This document shows positions 63,845-64,000 of a DNA stretch of 64,000 nt, piece by piece. The translations under genes were made by a program, and so were the position numbers. A model generated the notes under the pieces. The model ran no database searches. It was not told where the DNA came from and worked only from the letters and a program-made list of their open reading frames with translations. Source of the DNA: Ferrimonas sediminicola (GTDB lineage: Bacteria; Pseudomonadota; Gammaproteobacteria; Enterobacterales; Shewanellaceae); NCBI RefSeq assembly GCF_005116715.1, contig NZ_SWCI01000002.1, positions 62,001-126,000 on the forward strand, in the 5' to 3' direction. How positions within the stretch are numbered: position 1 is the stretch's first letter; the number at the start of each line of letters is the position of its first letter.

Positions 63845-64000
63845 TTAGTTGTCCAGGCCAGCGGAGGCTTGACTCATCTGAATGAGTTCGATCATGTAGC
63901 CATCGGGATCGCGCACGAAGGCGATGTGGGTATTGCCGCCCAGTACCGGGCCGGGTTCCCGGGTGACCTCACCTCCGGCCGCCTTGATCTTGTCGCAGGC
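63845..64000 (-). CDS. gloA: Lactoylglutathione lyase GloA (C-terminal part)
   Basis: The last 51 residues of a glyoxalase I gene that starts beyond the window edge. The segment [11 protein letters not shown], then [15 protein letters not shown], is the conserved end of the enzyme, with the metal-binding Glu in I-E-L-I. It removes methylglyoxal as the glutathione hemithioacetal. Confidence 0.9.
   Translation of the reverse strand, partial: ACDKIKAAGGEVTREPGPVLGGNTHIAFVRDPDGYMIELIQMSQASAGLDN

Overview
The window looks like a GC-rich (roughly 60% or more by eye) gammaproteobacterial chromosome. The organism is probably a marine or sediment facultative anaerobe of the Ferrimonas/Shewanella/Aeromonas kind. 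This is inferred from the gene set (pentahaem nitrite reductase NrfA with NnrS, HemG-type menaquinone-dependent protoporphyrinogen oxidase, SpeB, a GlnHPQ-type transporter, methyl-accepting chemotaxis proteins). No rRNA or tRNA is present to settle it.

Layout. 1-2.5 kb: end of a DUF5692-like membrane protein, a DUF5610 protein and a MipA/OmpV-type outer-membrane protein. 2.7-16.7 kb: a cobalamin riboswitch followed by 14 tightly coupled genes for corrinoid uptake (btuB, ATPase, btuC, btuF) and late cobamide assembly or remodelling (two cobU, cobC, an archaeal/cyanobacterial-type cobT, cbiP, cbiA, cobS, a TIM-barrel CbiR-like gene, cbiB, cobD). Convergent to it lie nnrS-nrfA, with an NsrR-like palindrome upstream. 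19.8-35.1 kb: ordinary small genes (DsrE, CIA30, MscS, PhyH-like dioxygenase, a dCache chemoreceptor, YciI, GNAT, GFA, zinc ribbon, phosphatase, LemA/DUF3137, alpha/beta hydrolase), ending in a gamma-glutamylcyclotransferase gene cut by an in-frame amber codon.

35.2-48.5 kb is the accessory part. An intact IS21-family element (istA/istB, 8-bp target duplication) sits inside a decayed ISL3-family transposase gene. That ISL3 element in turn truncates a PtsI-like gene. Beyond it lies an apparently foreign block, hflK-hflC-acnA-ptsI' with a divergent Crp/Fnr regulator. Transposase scraps (ISAs1 joined to IS110), a 142-bp element with perfect inverted ends, a membrane zinc metallopeptidase and an HTH-less HigA-like protein follow.

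48.6-64 kb returns to chromosomal genes: a polar amino-acid ABC transporter, an HlyD/DUF2955 efflux pair with a divergent LysR regulator, a membrane chemoreceptor, a zinc-ribbon gene with an in-frame UGA exactly where its paralogue has a metal-binding cysteine, an aldose-epimerase-like enzyme, deoxynucleoside kinase, hemG plus a cytochrome b561-like gene, a Hha/YmoA-like protein, an acyltransferase, speB, a divergent MurE-like ligase and the end of gloA.

The most interesting items are the cobamide operon (CbiR-like enzyme, duplicated cobU and unusual cobT under one riboswitch), the UGA-for-Cys codon in the zinc-ribbon gene, the nested insertion sequences beside the foreign block, and an orphan terminator preceded by a CRP-like site that may mark a small RNA.
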